DNA of 64,000 bases from Fibrobacter sp. (GTDB lineage: Bacteria > Fibrobacterota > Fibrobacteria > Fibrobacterales > Fibrobacteraceae), in the NCBI GenBank assembly GCA_017526585.1, contig JAFXRC010000031.1, positions 1 through 64,000 on the forward strand. The letters are read 5' to 3'. Below, one piece after another: positions 30,720 through 39,597 of the stretch. The position numbers and the translations under genes were made by a program. Position 1 is the first letter of the stretch. Every line of letters starts with the position of its first letter. Under the pieces are notes generated by a model. That model made no database searches and was not told where the DNA came from. It worked only from the letters and a program-made list of their open reading frames with translations.

Positions 30720-32684
30720 ATGAACAATATCTTAAAAAAAATGAAGCAACGAATCGGGACCCTTCCTAAAATTTATTGGATTTACCTGGCGGTCCTTCTC
30801 ATCGCTGAAATTATCGCTTTTGCAACACGACCCAATACACCGGGTCTTTATACGCAGTGGCAGCAAATACTCCCATTCATCATCACCCTGCCGTTTTTAT
30901 TTTTCAAAAACATCCGCAGCAATTTCAAGCGAGTCCTTTTTTCGTTCGCCATCGTATCGTTTCTATTCCTAGCCCTCGACTACAACATCGGCGACATCAA
31001 GGGTGCAGGACATGCCGGACTCATCCAGATCATTTTGACTTCATGCCCCATCGGGTTGTTCTGGATATCGCTCTTCGCCAAGTGGAACTTCTACCACATC
31101 AAAGATAAGGATTCCCGCATCGCCCTGCTGCTATCCTCTTTTTCTTGGGGTCTTTTCGCCTTCGCATACCCGCCCATGCCGCTTGGGCCTGCCGCGCTCC
31201 TTCTTTTGGTGCCTTGGTTCATCGTCCTGAATAAATATGCCCGCGGGCAAGCCCTGTTCGCGACATTCTGGTCGGGAATGCTCTACAACGCCATCAACTA
31301 CTACTGGATTTACAATGTGATGCATGTGGAGACGGCTCCTTCCGGACTCATCCTCTTTGGGTTATTCCTGCTGATAGCCTTCTTTAGCGCCTACAACACC
31401 CTTGCAGCATTTGTCTACACCTTGGCAAAAGACGCTCCGACCAAGATTCGTCCTGCCTTACTGCTGCTTTACCCCGTATTCTACGCGGGTCTTGAAATGA
31501 CGCGCACTTACGGAGACTTCGCTTTTCCGTGGAGCCACCTGGGCTATGTATTCGGCAACCATCTGGAACTTTTGCAGATGCTTTCGTACATTGGCATTTT
31601 CGGATACACCATTCTGGTGGTCGGCTCAAACCAGGCCGTGGCCCACCTGTTCTGCTACGCGAAGAACTTGAAAAGGGCCATTCCCGTTTTGGCGTTACCC
31701 GCAGCAATTTTTGTCGCCCTACTCATCCAGGGCAGCATCACCCTTTCTAAACCCGAAGCGCAACCTTTCTACGGCGCAGATAGCGAAGGGAGCCCCACCG
31801 TCGCACTTATACAACCCAGCATTCAGCAGGGCGCCAAGTGGAGCAAGGAACGGTTCGACGCCATCGTCAAAAAGACGGTCGACATGGTGAACGACAGCGT
31901 CAAGGATGGCACCGATCTGATTGTTCTCGCCGAAACAGCGATTCCAGACCACATCCGCAGACAGCCGCGCGTCATCGATTTGCTGCAAAGGACCGCAAAC
32001 GAAAAGGACGCCAGCATCTTGACGGGAGCCCTCGATTACCGGAGAAATTCTCCCAAGAGCATCCGCAAGTTCGACATTTACAACGCATCGTTTCTGTTCA
32101 TGCCCCATACAAGGGCGTTCCCCAAGCGTTACATCAAAAAGCACCTGGTTCCCTTCAGCGAACGCATTCCGTTCGATGAAGTGTTCCCCATCTTGAATTA
32201 TGTAGACCTTGGCGAAGGCGACTTTGTTGCCGGCAAGGAAACCCCGGTCTACCAGCCGTTCATGTGGACGCCCTATATTTGCTACGATGCCATCTTTGGA
32301 GATCTGGTCCGTGAAGCAATGAGAGAAGGGTCTCGGCTCATGGTGAACATCACCAACGATGGATGGTTCGGCAGAAGCACCGCGCCTTACCAGCACCTGA
32401 ACCTGATACGCTACCGAGTCATCGAAAACGGCATGCCCGTGGCACGCCTTGCAAACAGCGGCGTCTCGGTCTTTGTCGACCAGTACGGGCACGAAGACGG
32501 AAATACCGAAATTTTCACCGACCGCGTCATACAAAGAAAGGTGCCGCTTAAGACTCGCGACACCCTATACAGCCACATCGGTGATGCTGTCGAAAAGGGA
32601 CTTCTTCTGTTTTTCGCCTTGTACCTGTTAGCAGCAATTTCTGCAGGCATAGCCCGCAAGAAAACTCCTAGAACAGAAGCATAG
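30720..32684 (+). CDS. lnt: apolipoprotein N-acyltransferase
   Basis: 654 residues, inner-membrane protein. An N-terminal set of helices (including about 110 residues more than in E. coli Lnt) is followed by the nitrilase-like periplasmic domain (about 365-620): catalytic Glu in VLAETAIPD (near 404), Lys in IKKHLVPFSERIP (near 474) and Cys in YICYDAIFGD (near 521), then NITNDGWFG and QHLNLIRYRVIENG. A last membrane helix closes the protein. It adds the third acyl chain to lipoproteins, fitting the many lipoproteins here. Its 3' end overlaps the convergent gene by 17 bases. Confidence 0.93.
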   Translation: MNNILKKMKQRIGTLPKIYWIYLAVLLIAEIIAFATRPNTPGLYTQWQQILPFIITLPFLFFKNIRSNFKRVLFSFAIVSFLFLALDYNIGDIKGAGHAGLIQIILTSCPIGLFWISLFAKWNFYHIKDKDSRIALLLSSFSWGLFAFAYPPMPLGPAALLLLVPWFIVLNKYARGQALFATFWSGMLYNAINYYWIYNVMHVETAPSGLILFGLFLLIAFFSAYNTLAAFVYTLAKDAPTKIRPALLLLYPVFYAGLEMTRTYGDFAFPWSHLGYVFGNHLELLQMLSYIGIFGYTILVVGSNQAVAHLFCYAKNLKRAIPVLALPAAIFVALLIQGSITLSKPEAQPFYGADSEGSPTVALIQPSIQQGAKWSKERFDAIVKKTVDMVNDSVKDGTDLIVLAETAIPDHIRRQPRVIDLLQRTANEKDASILTGALDYRRNSPKSIRKFDIYNASFLFMPHTRAFPKRYIKKHLVPFSERIPFDEVFPILNYVDLGEGDFVAGKETPVYQPFMWTPYICYDAIFGDLVREAMREGSRLMVNITNDGWFGRSTAPYQHLNLIRYRVIENGMPVARLANSGVSVFVDQYGHEDGNTEIFTDRVIQRKVPLKTRDTLYSHIGDAVEKGLLLFFALYLLAAISAGIARKKTPRTEA

Positions 32685-33306
32685 GCGGCCAATGCCCCGC
32701 CTTGGGGCGTTCCTTAAACGCTACACCCGGCAAAAGCTCCTTTAGTTCCAAGGTCATTGCCGGAGAAATAGCCTGGTCCAATTTGCCATATAAAACCAGA
32801 ACATCGTCCAGTCCGGAAATTTGATGCTCTATACGGTTGCGAGCCATGTACTTCAAGCCCTGGAACATCAATTCCGGACTCATTGACTTTGCTTTATTCA
32901 ACCAGTCGTCCTGCCAATCGCCAAATTCATTTTCAATCGGTTCATAAAGGGCATTGAGCGTTGCATCAACGGCAGTCACGGTCTGGTTCGCAATAAACGA
33001 CAGGTTTTCAGGAGTCCAGTTGCCCTGTTCGGAACAATAATCGGCATAAGGGGCTAGCAGCTTCCACGTTTGTCCCTTAGGACGCTTTTCTGCATTCTTC
33101 AACATCAGAAACGCTCCGAGCCCCCAACCCACCACAACAGATGCGTCGGAAACTCCGGGCATGTCAAACAAATGATCCATGTACGGAACCATTCCCTCGT
33201 AGGAGATAAAGGAATGATCTGCATCGGGAGCGATTCCCTCGAGATCATCTTCCCATATCACCATATCCGAGGCAAAATCAGGAAGCCAAAACCACTTTTC
33301 AACCAT
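32668..33306 (-). CDS. alpha/beta-hydrolase-like protein, nucleophile missing
   Basis: 212 residues, cytoplasmic. The arrangement resembles BioH/BioG-type small esterases: short N-terminal WLPDFASD, VVVGWGLGAF at the nucleophile elbow, LYGKLDQAISP with the acid Asp, and PKAGHWPP with the His. The nucleophile of GxSxG is Gly62 (codon GGG), so ordinary serine-hydrolase activity is not expected. Could be a binding protein or a decaying pimeloyl-ester esterase; no biotin gene lies nearby. A TATATT box is about 35 bases upstream of the start. Confidence 0.7.
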   Translation of the reverse strand: MVEKWFWLPDFASDMVIWEDDLEGIAPDADHSFISYEGMVPYMDHLFDMPGVSDASVVVGWGLGAFLMLKNAEKRPKGQTWKLLAPYADYCSEQGNWTPENLSFIANQTVTAVDATLNALYEPIENEFGDWQDDWLNKAKSMSPELMFQGLKYMARNRIEHQISGLDDVLVLYGKLDQAISPAMTLELKELLPGVAFKERPKAGHWPPMLLF

Positions 33307-33437
33307 AATTCACACCTAAACCTCTAATTGCTATCCTCACCTAAATATATAGAGTTTTTTTTAAATCGTACCTGTTTCAGATAAAAAAAACATTTTTTTA
33401 TTGACGCGTCCATATCGTTTACATATTTTTATCATAT

Positions 33438-34388
33438 ATGAAAACTATTCCTTTCTTGCTTTTTATTCTTTTATTTCTGGTTGGAACCGCTTGCGCCGCC
33501 AATAACGACGCGACCCGCAAGCGCGCACAGAACGCGTATAGCGAATTAGATTCGAAGAGTTCTAAAAAGACGCAGAAGTATTCCAAATCGGAATATTCCG
33601 ATTTGAAAAAAGAAGAAAAAAATTTCGCTAAACCCGTCATCATGGTTCTCCCTGAAAAGAACGGAAGTGGTATTTCAGCATTACAGCAAGTGACAGAAAA
33701 CCCATTCGTAAAAGCGACTATGGACGGAATCAGCGACTACCTTGCGAACAAGCACTACGAAGTCAAGTCCTTAGAAGGTTCTTCGGAAATCGATCACATC
33801 GTCCAATTGCAAAACGACATTGCCGGAAACGACGAAGACCTAGCCTACATTGCAAGCCTCACCCTGAACGCAGACATTTTCATCAAGTATTCGGGCAAAA
33901 TGGATTCCAAGGGATTTGTAACCGTCGAACTCAAGGCATACGAATCCACGACAGCAAGGCTACTCGGTTCTCAAAGCAGCTCCGTCGATAGCCACGGAAG
34001 AACAAGCTCCGTCGATCAACAGGCGAACCTCAAATCGGCAGCAAAAAAAGCGATGCCATCCATCGAAAAGCAGATTCTCGCCTACTGGATAGACGATCTC
34101 AATTTCGGCACACAGTATAAAGTCGTCATGAACATCACCGGAAGCTACGGCGACTCTGAACTAGAAGACCTGCAAGACCAGATTACCATGACGCTCAAGA
34201 AGCAGTTCAACAAGGTAAAGATCAACACCATGACGGCAAAGACCATCGACATGGTCGTCTATGCAGACCCCTTCAAGTACGAAGACGTGAACGAAGTCTA
34301 CCGGACAATCCGCCAGACGGTAAAACCCTTGGCGGAGACTAAGAAACTGAACATTACAAAGAAACTCATCGTGATGGAAGTAAAATAG
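33438..34388 (+). CDS. exported protein of unknown function
   Basis: 316 residues with an N-terminal signal (LLFILLFLVGTACAA); whether it is cleaved by signal peptidase I after CAA or lipidated at Cys is unclear. A charged linker (about 25-60) leads to a domain beginning KPVIMVLPEKNGSGISALQQV, with DEDLAYIASLTLNADIFIKYSG and a repeated alpha/beta pattern. This layout resembles periplasmic proteins related to TolB-N/LPP20 partners in Bacteroidota (possibly DUF6175). It is the first gene of an operon with the LPP20-like gene 33 bases downstream. Confidence 0.65.
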   Translation: MKTIPFLLFILLFLVGTACAANNDATRKRAQNAYSELDSKSSKKTQKYSKSEYSDLKKEEKNFAKPVIMVLPEKNGSGISALQQVTENPFVKATMDGISDYLANKHYEVKSLEGSSEIDHIVQLQNDIAGNDEDLAYIASLTLNADIFIKYSGKMDSKGFVTVELKAYESTTARLLGSQSSSVDSHGRTSSVDQQANLKSAAKKAMPSIEKQILAYWIDDLNFGTQYKVVMNITGSYGDSELEDLQDQITMTLKKQFNKVKINTMTAKTIDMVVYADPFKYEDVNEVYRTIRQTVKPLAETKKLNITKKLIVMEVK

Positions 34389-34421
34389 GGATAGGGATTA
34401 GGTTAAGGTTAGGAGAATCAT

Positions 34422-35639
34422 ATGAATCTGTTCAAAATTTCATTACTGCTCTTCGCAGGGATAGCCTTTGCAGGAAAGGTCGTGACCTACACGGCGACAT
34501 CGGATGTATCCCAGGAAGAAGCGAACAATACGGCCATGGCGGGTGTCGCAAAGCAGATTTCGGCGCGCGTCCAAGCTAAACAGACTCTCGAGAAGAAAGA
34601 AACGACTGCCGCAGGCAAATCGTCCATTAGCGAGAACTACCGTTCGCAGAGCAATGTCGAAAGCAATGTCAAAATCAAGGGGGTCGTCGTAACACCGATC
34701 AAGGTAAGCAAAGGCTACAAAGCGACCGCCACGCTAGACCTAGACGAATACACGGCAGACATCCAACTCCAGATGAAGACTATCAAGCAGGAACTCACCG
34801 CGCTGGAGTCCTCCATCCGCGAAGGAAAAAGCAAGCGGCAATATGCAGTCGCCGTGAACGCGCTCAACCAAGCCAAGGAAAAAATCAGGACCTACGACAA
34901 CCTAGTCGAGCAACTTTCAGCAGTCTACCCCGTCAATGATACGCACCTGCTTCAGCACAGCATTCCTTCTCTGGAAACCGAGCTGCAAGAAAGCCTTTCC
35001 AAAATTCGCATCGAAGGTCCGAGCCAAACATTCACCATTGGAAAGCCCGAAATGCCTGCATGGGACATCACCGTTTACGATGCCGTCGGTCCCATCGAGA
35101 ACTTCCCCGTCCGCGCAAAGCAGGGATTTCAGACGCTGCTGGAACGCCGCACCCAAGCAAATGGTTCCGCCACCTTCAACCTGAGAAACGTCAACTTCGA
35201 CAAGGGGCCCTACTCCATTATCGTCGAGCCCAATTTTTCAGACGAGCTGCTTAGCGCCACAGGACTTGGCAAAGCATTCGAACTAACCTACCAGGTGAAC
35301 CAGGCCCGATGCTCCATCCGCATCGCCTGCACCGAGCTCGCCAACATCTGTTCTGCTCTCGAAAAGAAGCTGTCGCAAAAGTCGATTTTCGTAGAAGAAG
35401 AATCCAAGGGTCCAAAACTCGATTTGAAAATCACCACAACAGAAGAAAAATCTCTCAAAATCAACGATACCATGACTCGTTATTCCTACAATATCGACCT
35501 TTCGTTAAAAGGCAAGGGTATCAACTTCGTCACATCGGCTAAAGAAGCCGGGAAAAACGCAACAGATGCAGCCATTAAGGGTATCGGTAAGATGGATTTT
35601 TCGCCGTTGCAGAAACAGCTCAAGACTTTTTGCGAGTAA
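34422..35639 (+). CDS. exported LPP20-like protein
   Basis: 405 residues with a signal peptide (AGIAFA before GKVV). The N-terminal domain (about 25-110) has the LPP20 lipoprotein pattern: SQEEANNTAMAGVAKQISARVQAKQ ... SENYRSQSNVESNVKIKGVVV ... GYKATATLDLDEY. A coiled helix (115-185) follows, then beta-rich domains. AGGAGA supports the start. Likely periplasmic; LPP20-like proteins often accompany outer-membrane assembly or surface systems. Partner of the upstream exported protein. Confidence 0.75.
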   Translation: MNLFKISLLLFAGIAFAGKVVTYTATSDVSQEEANNTAMAGVAKQISARVQAKQTLEKKETTAAGKSSISENYRSQSNVESNVKIKGVVVTPIKVSKGYKATATLDLDEYTADIQLQMKTIKQELTALESSIREGKSKRQYAVAVNALNQAKEKIRTYDNLVEQLSAVYPVNDTHLLQHSIPSLETELQESLSKIRIEGPSQTFTIGKPEMPAWDITVYDAVGPIENFPVRAKQGFQTLLERRTQANGSATFNLRNVNFDKGPYSIIVEPNFSDELLSATGLGKAFELTYQVNQARCSIRIACTELANICSALEKKLSQKSIFVEEESKGPKLDLKITTTEEKSLKINDTMTRYSYNIDLSLKGKGINFVTSAKEAGKNATDAAIKGIGKMDFSPLQKQLKTFCE

Positions 35640-35710
35640 GAAAGAATTTCAATTGAAAAATAAAATTCATAGTGCAACTTTTTTGCAATAAACTTTATAT
35701 TTTCTAGGTA

Positions 35711-36541
35711 ATGTTTCAAGGAAAAAGGTTCTCCATCCGGCTTTTCATACTCTGCTGCCTAGGCATCGCCATGTTGGCGACGGCTGAGACTTCGCCTGAA
35801 GTCAAGCAGTACCCGGAGCGCCCCGCCGAAAGCCGAATCTACGACGAGAACCACCTCCTGAACGCCAACGAGATAAAGCTGTTCGACAACCTCGCACAGG
35901 AACTTTTCCAAAAGACCGGAACTGAAATCACCTGCGTTCTGACAGACAATATCGCAAATGCCGGTGAACGCGTAGAAGACTACGCTCGCGAAACCGCCGA
36001 AGCCTGGAAACTCGGCCAAAACTCCGGTGAAGGCGTTATGATTTTTGTAGCCCAGAAGCGGCACGCCAAAAGCATCGTCGTGACATCCGCCACGCAAGAG
36101 ATTCTCAACGAGAAGGATCTTGCAGAAATCCAGCAAAAGACCCTGCTGCCAGCCTTCCGCGAATACAACTACAGCGAAGGAATCCTCTCTCTTTCGTATG
36201 CCATCGCAAAGAAGGTGGCTGACGCTAAAAAAACTGCGTTGAGCATTGACGATACTCCCTACAAGCTGAAGCAGAACAGCGTTTCGTCGCTAATGATACT
36301 CTTCATCCTGTTCGTCTTCTTCCTTACGCTCATGGCAAAATTCAGCGGTGGACGCGGGAACGGGGTCCTCTGGTTCTTGTTTGGCGGCGCCATCAAGAAC
36401 AAGAAGAAGGACGATACCGAGACGGGATTCGGCGGCGGATTTGGAAGTACCCCGAATGGTTTCGGAGGCGGTTTTGGCGGCGGACTAGGCGGCGGATTCG
36501 GGAGTGGAATGAGCCGCTACGGCAAAAGGGACTCCTGGTGA
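35711..36541 (+). CDS. TPM-domain protein with glycine-rich tail
   Basis: 276 residues. Signal peptide (TAE near 25), TPM domain (about 40-180): YDENHLLNANEIKLFDNLAQELFQKTGTEITCVL, ARETAEAWKLGQNSGEGVMIFVA, ILNEKDLAEIQQKTLLPAFREYNYSEGI. A membrane helix (about 194-216) and a C-terminal glycine-rich stretch with GGGFGG repeats follow, the layout of YgcG-type proteins. TPM proteins act in photosystem repair or as acid phosphatases in some organisms; the bacterial role is unclear. Operon with the next two genes. Confidence 0.85.
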   Translation: MFQGKRFSIRLFILCCLGIAMLATAETSPEVKQYPERPAESRIYDENHLLNANEIKLFDNLAQELFQKTGTEITCVLTDNIANAGERVEDYARETAEAWKLGQNSGEGVMIFVAQKRHAKSIVVTSATQEILNEKDLAEIQQKTLLPAFREYNYSEGILSLSYAIAKKVADAKKTALSIDDTPYKLKQNSVSSLMILFILFVFFLTLMAKFSGGRGNGVLWFLFGGAIKNKKKDDTETGFGGGFGSTPNGFGGGFGGGLGGGFGSGMSRYGKRDSW

Positions 36542-36549
36542 GGTAGGTT

Positions 36550-37239
36550 ATGAAAAAGAACTTGAGCATCATTGAACTCCAAAGGTCCAGGTGGCCGGGC
36601 ATGCTGCAGCAGGCGCTCGGCGACAATTTGATTTCGGCATTCATCCACGGCGACGGCCTTGTAGAAGGATTCAACGCAATGGAACGCCCCTGGACCGTGA
36701 GCTTTATCTTGCGGGATAATTCCACCGACAAAATTAGGCCTCTCCAGGAACTTCTACGAGACGCAAAGAAGGAAAACATCGAATTTCGCTATTTCTTTAC
36801 GCTCAAGGAAATTCAGACATCAGAAGATGTGTTTCCTCTGGAATTTCTACACATCGCCAACAGGAACGTAGCCATTGCCGGAGCTAAGCCACTGCCGAAC
36901 TACGAGCCCAACATGGAATGCCTGCGACTGGAATGTGAACGCGAACTCCGGGGAATCCTGATCCACCTGCGCGAAGCGTTCCTCTACCTGCAGCAAGACC
37001 GCAACCCGCTTGCGTTCTTCGCCCGTGCAAACGCAACGCTCCTGCCAATCATGTACGGTGTCTATTACCTGAAGCACCGGGTCTACCCCGAAAACCACCA
37101 GCAAATCTTTGACGAACACCCTTCACTCAAGGCTCCCATCAGCAGCAGGAACGAGAAGCTTTTCCTTGACAGCATAAATAACTATATTGCGACCGTCACC
37201 GACATCGTGAACCTTGTGGACTCGATGGACGTAGTGTAA
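36550..37239 (+). CDS. unknown protein, possibly nucleotidyltransferase-like
   Basis: 229 residues, soluble. The N-terminal half (LISAFIHGDGLVEGFNAMERPWTVSFILRDNS) has a strand-turn-helix with a G-D-G loop followed by a strand, loosely like minimal nucleotidyltransferases, but the second metal-binding acidic pair is not clear. The C-terminal half is helical (CLRLECERELRGILIHLREAFLYL) like HEPN partners. No firm family. It begins eight bases after the TPM gene (GAGGTAGG upstream) and precedes a small gene by 11 bases. Confidence 0.55.
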   Translation: MKKNLSIIELQRSRWPGMLQQALGDNLISAFIHGDGLVEGFNAMERPWTVSFILRDNSTDKIRPLQELLRDAKKENIEFRYFFTLKEIQTSEDVFPLEFLHIANRNVAIAGAKPLPNYEPNMECLRLECERELRGILIHLREAFLYLQQDRNPLAFFARANATLLPIMYGVYYLKHRVYPENHQQIFDEHPSLKAPISSRNEKLFLDSINNYIATVTDIVNLVDSMDVV

Positions 37240-37250
37240 ACGAGGAAAGC

Positions 37251-37520
37251 ATGATTTGCACAAGCATTCTAGGTACCATCCACCATGGCACCTACAAAAA
37301 AGTCGTCGATGTCCTGTTCGAGAGGCACGAACTGAAGGAGCATTCCATCCGTCGCATCGCAAAAGACGGCGTTGAAATCGAAGTGGATGTAAACGAGGAC
37401 ATGCAGGAAGGCGATATCCTCGTCGAGACAGATCACTATGTGTATGCGGTGAAAATCTACGTTCCCAAGCCGCCAAAAGAAAATCTTGACCCAGTAAACA
37501 AGGTCAAGCATTATCTATAA
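37251..37520 (+). CDS. small beta-rich protein, weakly UreE-N-like
   Basis: 89 residues, no signal peptide. The pattern KEHSIRRIAKDGVEIEVDVNEDMQEGDILVETDHYVYAVKIY resembles the N-terminal domain of UreE (basic R-R, then xxDGDxL and a final strand), but there is no metal-binding C-terminal domain and no urease gene nearby. Third gene of the TPM operon, GAGGAAA upstream, followed by a strong terminator. Confidence 0.55.
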   Translation: MICTSILGTIHHGTYKKVVDVLFERHELKEHSIRRIAKDGVEIEVDVNEDMQEGDILVETDHYVYAVKIYVPKPPKENLDPVNKVKHYL

Positions 37521-37525
37521 AAATG

Positions 37526-37558
37526 TCCTGTAGCAACCGCTACAGGATTTATTTTTTA
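37526..37558 (+). terminator. intrinsic terminator of the TPM operon
   Basis: TCCTGTAGC/GCTACAGGA perfect 9 bp stem with AACC loop, followed by TTTATTTTTT. Its T-tract overlaps the stop codon of the convergent CotH-family gene. Confidence 0.9.
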
Positions 37559-39325
37559 GCGACCCAGCATCTTGCCGTTGAGCGTCGCAATCCAGTGCTG
37601 GTTCTTCGCCTTGGCTGGGACCTTCAGGGTCGTAAGGCCCTTACCAATTCGCGTCTTGTACAGCACTGTTCCGTTCAGGTCTACCAAGGCAAACGTTCCG
37701 CCTAGACTCGTCTGAATTTCAATGTATCCGCCATTTACAGCAAAGTAATTTGTGGGAGAAAGCCTGCTCAGGTTTTCCATCTGAACGCTCCGATAAGTCG
37801 ACTGCGTCATGGTATCCTTTTGCCAATCCGGGTCGTGAATCACAGGCTCTGTTACAATGGGATTTGCCGGTTCCGTAAAACCTAGCTGCTGGTCCATCCA
37901 GGCCATTCTTTCTTTCATCTTCTTGCGGAGGTGTTCGAATTCGCCGTCCCAAGTGTCTGCATTATTGCCACCCATGGTGATGCCGCCACCACCGCCACCC
38001 CACATTCCCCAAGGGTTCTGGTTCTGACCACCCTGGTTCTGGTTGTTGCAGTATTTCATCGGCTCCGGATCGGGATCTCCCTGTCCGCTACCCTGTCCCA
38101 GGTTAGGCCAACGCTTGAAGTTGCGGTCAGCCGCCTTGGTGATGTAGACCTTCATGGAATCCAGGTACGCATCCATCGTCTTGGTATGCCACACTCCGCT
38201 GCGGAGTTCCGCCCAGCGTTTTTTCAATTCACTTTGGTAGTGGCTGTCTTTCCACATGCCGATAAGCCAGTTAGGAGCTTTCAGGCCACCGCCCATCATC
38301 ATCATTCCGCCTTGGCCCTGCTTCTGAGGATTCTCGATTTGCCAGCCGTCGGTCGTTGTCGACCCCATGCCGCCACCGTTACTCATGGCAAGATTGAAAT
38401 CCCAAGCCGGACCAAGCGTCACCTTGCCCCCCTTGCTGTCCTTGGGCTTGTGCAAGAAGAAACTGCACCAGTAGGAATCGGAGTTGTTGGTCACCTCTTC
38501 GTGCAGCACATAGTCAAGCGCAGAAGTCATATCCACATAATTTTCGTAGCCGCTACCATTCTTTCCGTTCTTGAAAAGGTTCTCGAGATCTTCCAGGTAC
38601 TTTTTCAGGTAGGCCTGCTGCTCTGTTTGCAGGTTTTCCTTCTTGGGGTAGTGCATAATGACATTCAGGCCGTCTGCTGTGCTGAAACCTTCCTTGTTGA
38701 TATCTTCCATGCCCATGCCACCGGTATTGGTACCCGTCTTATCGAACGCCCAGATGTAGCCGCCAGTCACGTCGTCGCCACTGATGTCGGTTTCCTTGAG
38801 TTTGCTCACGTTTACACGATACTTGCCGCGCTTGATTTTTTCGATGAGCACGTAGACGCCGCGGTACACGCCGTTGATATACAAGTCGAAATGCCTGGTG
38901 CGGGGGCTGTAATGCCCAGCCTGCCTAAAAAGCCAATGGGCAAGGGCGTTTCGCATCATGCTCTTGTCCACATACGGACCATGCAAGACCCAGTCGTCGG
39001 CAGGAGGCAATCCGAACAGGCTTACATCCATGCCTTCGCCCTTCTCGTCGCGGACTTCGATGCTGTAACCCGGCTTCGGGAACTTGGCCGAAGACTGCCC
39101 ACGAACCTTGATACCGATGTCGTAGCGGGTACCCTTGGCACTGTCGGCCACATTGTTCGTGGCACCATCTAGAACCTTCATGGTCGCAGGGATTTTCTCG
39201 GTCACATTCTGGTCGAGACACTCGCCCTTGGTATCAATGAACACAATCGGCAGATCGTAGGTCTGCGCTAGCGAAAAAGACGCCAATAGCGCCGTGGCAG
39301 ATATGACTTTAGCCCAATAGCCCAT
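37556..39325 (-). CDS. exported CotH-kinase-family protein with C-terminal sorting-like domain
   Basis: 589 residues. Signal peptide ends near SLA (residue 20). CotH domain from about 25: IGIKVRGQSSAKFPKPGYSIEVRDEKGE, GLPPADDWVLHGPYVDKSMMRNALA, LYINGVYRGVYVLIEKIKR, GGYIWAFDKTG and LGPAWDFNLAM carry the family's atypical kinase motifs. Low-complexity loops rich in Gly and Met (GGMMMMGGG, GGGGGITMGGN) interrupt it. The C-terminal about 70 residues (NGGYIEIQTSLGGTFALVDLNGTVLYKTRIGKGLTTLKVPA) look like the beta-sandwich sorting domain used by Fibrobacter and type IX systems. GGAGG supports the start. Confidence 0.85.
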   Translation of the reverse strand: MGYWAKVISATALLASFSLAQTYDLPIVFIDTKGECLDQNVTEKIPATMKVLDGATNNVADSAKGTRYDIGIKVRGQSSAKFPKPGYSIEVRDEKGEGMDVSLFGLPPADDWVLHGPYVDKSMMRNALAHWLFRQAGHYSPRTRHFDLYINGVYRGVYVLIEKIKRGKYRVNVSKLKETDISGDDVTGGYIWAFDKTGTNTGGMGMEDINKEGFSTADGLNVIMHYPKKENLQTEQQAYLKKYLEDLENLFKNGKNGSGYENYVDMTSALDYVLHEEVTNNSDSYWCSFFLHKPKDSKGGKVTLGPAWDFNLAMSNGGGMGSTTTDGWQIENPQKQGQGGMMMMGGGLKAPNWLIGMWKDSHYQSELKKRWAELRSGVWHTKTMDAYLDSMKVYITKAADRNFKRWPNLGQGSGQGDPDPEPMKYCNNQNQGGQNQNPWGMWGGGGGGITMGGNNADTWDGEFEHLRKKMKERMAWMDQQLGFTEPANPIVTEPVIHDPDWQKDTMTQSTYRSVQMENLSRLSPTNYFAVNGGYIEIQTSLGGTFALVDLNGTVLYKTRIGKGLTTLKVPAKAKNQHWIATLNGKMLGR

Positions 39326-39597
39326 AAAGCCTCCATTTTATCCATACTAAAGATACATCCAAGCGTGTAAAAACAATTGTTAATTTTAGTTTATGTGTTG
39401 TGAAGCACAACAACACCTAAAACATGCAAAAAAAGCTAAAACAGGTAATTTCTTTAAAATTTAAACACTTTTATCCAAAGTTACAAAAATAACTTCTCCA
39501 TCTAAACCGTGTAAAAATTCTCATAAACAATACAAAAAAACACTAGACCGGTTCAAACCAGCCTAGTCTATATAATAAATGATTTATTTAAGGTGCG
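39326..39597. other. AT-rich intergenic region
   Basis: Holds the promoter of the CotH-family gene at its left side and the terminator of the CorC/HlyC operon at 39534-39568. Repeated AAAACA/GTGTAAAAA tracts; no gene seen. Confidence 0.4.
39534..39568 (-). terminator. intrinsic terminator of the ybeY-corC operon
   Basis: On the minus strand ACTAG-GCT-GGTT pairs with AACC-GGT-CTAGT around a short loop, followed by GTTTTTTTG. It lies about 30 bases past the stop at 39598. Confidence 0.75.

Noticed and set aside
32443..32460. TGGCACG followed by TTGC inside lnt as a sigma-54 site
   Set aside because: GG to GC spacing is eight rather than ten, and it lies within coding sequence.
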